Below are positions 59,917-64,000 of a stretch of DNA of 64,000 nucleotides, piece after piece. Each line of letters starts with the position of its first letter. Position 1 is the stretch's first letter. Made by a program: the position numbers and the translations under genes. The notes below the pieces were generated by a model. The model was given only the letters and a program-made list of their open reading frames with translations. It searched no databases and was not told the origin of the DNA. Origin of the DNA: Heliopora coerulea (taxonomy: Eukaryota > Cnidaria > Anthozoa > Scleralcyonacea > Helioporidae); NCBI GenBank assembly GCA_030142905.1, contig JASJOG010000287.1, forward strand, positions 248,001 to 312,000, in the 5' to 3' direction.

Positions 59917-60816
59917 ATGTTCACCGAGGAAGAAGCAACGTCATTTCTTGAGAACTCATGGGGGATTCGGAACGTGAAGAATAAATTAGGGGCTGACCGA
60001 AAGAATCTCTTGGATGAAATCATTGTTATTGTACAAGCCAAAGTTCCTTTTCAGAGTATCACTCTCATGGCCACCTCACCAAATGAGCGCATGCGCCCGA
60101 CGCTAGAAGACATCAAACGTGACTGTATGGCTGGTATTGGTGGACTTTGTTATTGCCTTAATGTTTTTACCTGGAGGCTGCTTAAAGGATTGGGATTTTC
60201 AGCCAAATTGTGCCGAGCAAAGGTCACAGCTTCACAACTACACCCAAACAATCACGTACTTGTCTTGGTCTCTAATCTCAAAGAAAATGGTGATCTTTAC
60301 CTAGTCGATTGTGGCTCCGGCTTCCCGACATTCCGTGCCATACCACTTAATTTCGACCAGGAATCTGCGGTGTACCAAGATTCTTATCTTGAATACAAAT
60401 ACGTTCGCTATAACGGTCAAATTCTACGTATGCACGGCCAAGGAGACACGTTCAAAAGCGTAAACCGAGAAGGGATTGATTTCTTCCTAGGGAAGTGGCG
60501 AAGGTTTTATTCTTTTGCGATAGAACCAACCGACTGTCTTGCTGATTTTGACTCAGCGTTTGATGATGTATACACTGTTCCTGGCACTACACCTCTTGAT
60601 AGGTCTCCGCGCGCTGTGTGGTTTCCTGGGCAGTGCGCTGCGATAATCGTGAATAACGCATTAATGCTGGAGGAAGAGGAAGAGAAAGGGAAACTGGAGA
60701 CTACCCCAATGGAGTCTGATGATGAAATTATGAAGTGTTATCGCTTGCACTTCCCAATGATAAAACAAGACACAGTCCGTAGAGCCATTGCCGAATGGCG
60801 ACGCCTACTGGTGTGA
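59917..60816 (+). CDS. Arylamine N-acetyltransferase family protein
   Basis: One coding exon of 299 residues. I place the start at ATG 59917, directly after a strong acceptor (CTTGCAG|GGAATG); an in-frame ATG at 59881 would add 12 residues inside the probable intron. The NAT catalytic triad is present: Cys78 in GIGGLCYCLNVF, His113 in NNHVLVLVSN and Asp131 in LYLVDCGSG. NATs transfer acetyl from acetyl-CoA to aromatic amines through the Cys. Two usual residues differ: the Arg before GG is Ile, and the Glu two residues after the Cys is Cys. Length fits the family (about 280-290). It may be a divergent animal NAT with another substrate. No intron or lesion is visible within the frame. Confidence 0.85.
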   Translation: MFTEEEATSFLENSWGIRNVKNKLGADRKNLLDEIIVIVQAKVPFQSITLMATSPNERMRPTLEDIKRDCMAGIGGLCYCLNVFTWRLLKGLGFSAKLCRAKVTASQLHPNNHVLVLVSNLKENGDLYLVDCGSGFPTFRAIPLNFDQESAVYQDSYLEYKYVRYNGQILRMHGQGDTFKSVNREGIDFFLGKWRRFYSFAIEPTDCLADFDSAFDDVYTVPGTTPLDRSPRAVWFPGQCAAIIVNNALMLEEEEEKGKLETTPMESDDEIMKCYRLHFPMIKQDTVRRAIAEWRRLLV

Positions 60817-63811
60817 TATTATAATTGAAGAAGGACTTATGCTTTATAGAATTTTTTATAGTATGTTGCTAAAAATAATAGACGAACTTGTCAAGTATTG
60901 AACTGTTTCATAACAGTTTATTTAGGGACATAGTTTATGAGGATGTGGCACCCCAAAGTTTGTCAAAAAACAGAAAATTGGGGCAAAATTTGATTTGGTT
61001 AGGTTGGTCAAAATCCTTTTTGGTTGCTTGTTTATGTTCAGCTTTCGTGTTAGGGCTGAGGAAGCGAGGGTACACATACATGACTTGAATGTGCGTCAAA
61101 TAAATTTGGGCAATTTTTGGAAGGATAAACTGGCCACCTCCACAATCAAAATGGGTTAACTAAGCCCCTGAGTTTATTAACAAAACGTTTTTATTAAAAT
61201 TTTGGTGACTTCTTTGCAGAAACAGAGTATTAACTATTTGATCTTCATACCTGTAAGGGCCTGTTTTACTCGATACGGTTAGTCAAACACGATTGATTCT
61301 TGTGACGTATCCGTTCAACTCAGTGAATTCTTCCGGTCCTATTGCTACATTAGTGAGCGAATGGAAAGCAGGAATTTTTTCTTGAGACTACATTGCATAC
61401 TCCTGATGGACGATCGTATTGTGGAATCGGACCCCACTGAGCATAAAAATCTCTGCAATTCTTGTATGTGATTTTGAGTATTTAACTTTTCACACGTAAA
61501 ATTTTAGTCCCCATCACTGCTCATGTGACAATGAATGACTTTCACATGATCAAATGTGATCACGCGAGAAACCGATGTGAACCGTCGGTGATACCATGTT
61601 TGTACATGTGGAATTTTGAATTCACTGGACACTATTAACCTTTTGACGCCTGGTGTAGTTTTCCTTCCGCTAAATAAAGTCGTCTGGGTTAACCAGAAAA
61701 AAAGTCTGCGGTCAGCCAGGACAAAGTGTCTAAGGTCTGCAAATGCCGTTCCCGGGATTCAAACGGTTGATGGACCAATGCAGAAAAGTTTTAACCCTTG
61801 GACGCCTCTTGGGGTTTCCTCTGTGCTCAAAATCGACTGACGTTATCGAAAACAAAATCAGTCCACAGTTGACAAATGTCGTTCTAAGGAGTCAAAGTAT
61901 TAAAAGATCGTAGGCACTTCTCGATATTTTTGGCTGAGGTTAATTATTCCCTGGAAATCCTATAAAATTATTGCTTGGTACAACCAGGATAGTGAAGAAC
62001 AGTACTCGACTCAACCATCGCTCGAGAGACGTTTGTTTTCATCGTACTTTAATCATACTTGCCTCTTGTGATAGTGAATCTGCTCGTACTCATACTTTCA
62101 TGGTCATTTAACACGTGCTCTTTCGAGCTTAATGGTCATAGAAAACTCGTCATAATCTATTTCAAAATGTGCATGAACAGGGCTGAGCAGTACCACTTTT
62201 TCCAAATGGCATCTATAGTTTTGTTCGCTTAAATTGTTTATCCATAGCGTGCACGTTGGTCGAAGTTTAGTAAGCTGTAGACGACATTAAAACTACGAGG
62301 AACTAATTTTATTTGACAATGACTGACACAAGCAAGAAATACTTCATATTATACGGAGTAGGGAGTAAATGATATTATTCGGCACTCGAGTACTCTGTTC
62401 CTGCACAGCATATGGCTAAACCCATGGTCTACGACGAGAGGAAGAAGACAATGTCCGTCGCGATGGCAATAGGAAAACAACTGGCAATTTAGTCGCAGTT
62501 TAAAGGTAAGTTAATCTCTTAACTGACATCAGTACAAACGGGCAAATATCAAACCGCCTTTTAGAATTAAGCATTCCAATGTGAAAGGCCCATGACAAAC
62601 AACGCAATGTATTTCCATCCCTGTATAGTATGGGCCGATGGCTCATAGTACGATTTCCATGAATGATTTCCATTAAAATTTACGGCCTTGTATATTGACG
62701 ATCATGATGAAAAACGTTTCTTTTGTTGGGTAAATTTTTTATTTCCACATTTACAACCTCGCTCAGCTTTGGTGTAAATATTACTACGCGGGCCCTCAAA
62801 TAAACAATATGCCTTCCAGGCATAATGTTATTCCCATATTTACCAAAACCTAACCTATCACAACATGACACGTTGACCGCTTGAAATCATCATAGTACTT
62901 TACTATATGAAAACGAAGTTGAATAACGCCACGTATCCCACAATTTTGTGTGTTTGTGTGTGGGTACAAAACATGGCGCTTCAAAATATGGCTTTGAATG
63001 CACTGACTATCGTTTTTCTTTTATTTAAGGGAAGAAATTAGCGGATAATTATGTTGAGGAGGAATAGCATAGCGTAACCCAGTGCAAGGGCAAATATTTC
63101 ATTTGTCTAACATCACCTGACTTGGATTCGACGAATAGGGAAGAACGAAGAGTCGCTGATGTCTACTCACAGCTTATCAGAAGGCTGTTTCGTACAGACC
63201 CTTGTCTTTTTTGTCTCTCAACCCGTGAACATTTTCAGGAGAGCAAAACATCTTGAGCTTTGTCAAAGGCCAGCTACTGATCTATCCAGATTGGTATCAA
63301 TAAAGGAACAGTCCTTGGATTCAAGGTAAGGAAGACGAATTATTACAATACTTGTAATTGCTGCGGTCATATTTCGGACGTAACCTGCCCACTCTAGTTT
63401 GGGTTATGACCGACTGACTCATGAGTCGAAGAGTCATTTCTTTGCATAGTTCTTTGCTTTTCTTTAAGTGGTTTGTCCAGTAACTTTCCATGCACTAACT
63501 TCTTGAGACGATAAGTTAATTGCAGTCTATTTAGTTATCAGTGTAGTGTGTCATATCGAAATCCATGCGCCATTTTCTGAGAAGATATCGAAAAACTGAT
63601 GCATCTCTGACGATTAGGGAACTTAAGATCTACGATGTCAACCTGAACGACGCGTCTTTCGAAACAAAAGAATTCTTCATGCAAAATAGAGAGAATGAAG
63701 AATTTTTATTCTCCAGAGCATCCTCGGCACCGTCGTCGTTCTGCATTCAAGGTCATCCAGATCATTTCACGTTTTAAGGACGACGTCAGCTCGCCGAGTG
63801 AAAAAAAAACT
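60817..63811. other. Intergenic right of the N-acetyltransferase gene
   Basis: AATAAA near 61099 may end the N-acetyltransferase transcript. A repeat with TTTTGACGCCTGG and CGTCTGGGTTAACCAG at 61640-61740 belongs to the dispersed family also seen near 25499 and 52178. The frame 63565-63777, with acceptor-like CTCCAG at 63712-63717, could be an edge exon of the next gene but is not convincing. Confidence 0.4.
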
Positions 63812-63814
63812 ACA

Positions 63815-64000
63815 GTCGAACCTCCATTAAGCGGCCCTCTATTAAGCTGCCACCCTCTATTAAACGACCACGGGCTGAAGTCCCAAAAACATTACCTATA
63901 ATTTACTATAAATTGCACCTCTATTTAACGGCTACCTCCATTAAGTGGCTGCGGCTGTTTACACGGCAGTTTTCCATCGCCGTAGTTAACCGATCGTAGT
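63815..64000. mobile_element. pogo-like terminal repeat running off the window
   Basis: It starts CAGTCGAACCTCCATTAAGC and contains several TATTAAGC(G)G-type units, resembling pogo/Tigger termini and the outer element at 22412. After it comes the repeat shared with 57425-57475. Only one end is visible. Confidence 0.6.

Overview
The window is eukaryotic, AT-rich and intron-rich. Its genes are split by spliceosomal GT-AG introns and it is full of small transposon remnants. Metazoan adhesion GPCRs, a 117-residue RPS20, a D8C (uromodulin-type) exon and Penelope-type hammerhead ribozyme motifs together suggest an anthozoan cnidarian, most likely a stony coral. That placement is inference, because no sequence search was possible.

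The main structure is a direct tandem duplication of about 29 kb. Copy 1 fills positions 1-21325 and its left part lies outside the window. Copy 2 runs from 21326 to about 50367. Each copy carries a complete 15-exon adhesion GPCR gene (537-18435 and 29062-47060). Splice phases close exactly in both, each predicting 904 residues: signal peptide, two Ig domains, HormR, GAIN with an intact GPS, seven transmembrane helices and a short tail. The two proteins differ at roughly 56 residues by eye, and about 23 of these fall in the first 78 residues.

The junction at 21325/21326 cuts two genes. It truncates the first exon of an ANKRD66-like ankyrin gene in copy 1, whose intact version is at 50231-51474. 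It also cuts just beyond the first exon of a D8C-domain gene on the minus strand (21380-21989), whose remaining exons are predicted to lie left of the window.

Between the junction and the part of copy 2 that aligns to visible copy 1 lies about 7.2 kb (21326-28553). It holds a nested transposon: a pogo-like element containing an hAT-like element containing non-LTR retrotransposon tails and further inserts.

Transposons that hit only one copy date to after the duplication. These are a Tc1 element and a piggyBac-type MITE in copy 2, and a foldback, hammerhead-bearing insert with a 13-bp target duplication in copy 1. An hAT MITE with 8-bp target duplications is present in both copies and so predates it. 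Several short hammerhead ribozyme motifs, some with all three helices, sit in foldback fragments next to TA microsatellites.

Right of the duplication are the ANKRD66-like gene, RPS20 (52989-56219, with a 5'TOP-like tract) and a single-coding-exon arylamine N-acetyltransferase family gene (59917-60816). The rest (about 56.2-59.9 kb and 60.8-64 kb) is mostly intergenic with repeat fragments. These genes show no obvious shared pathway. The unit of interest is the locally duplicated, still intact receptor pair.
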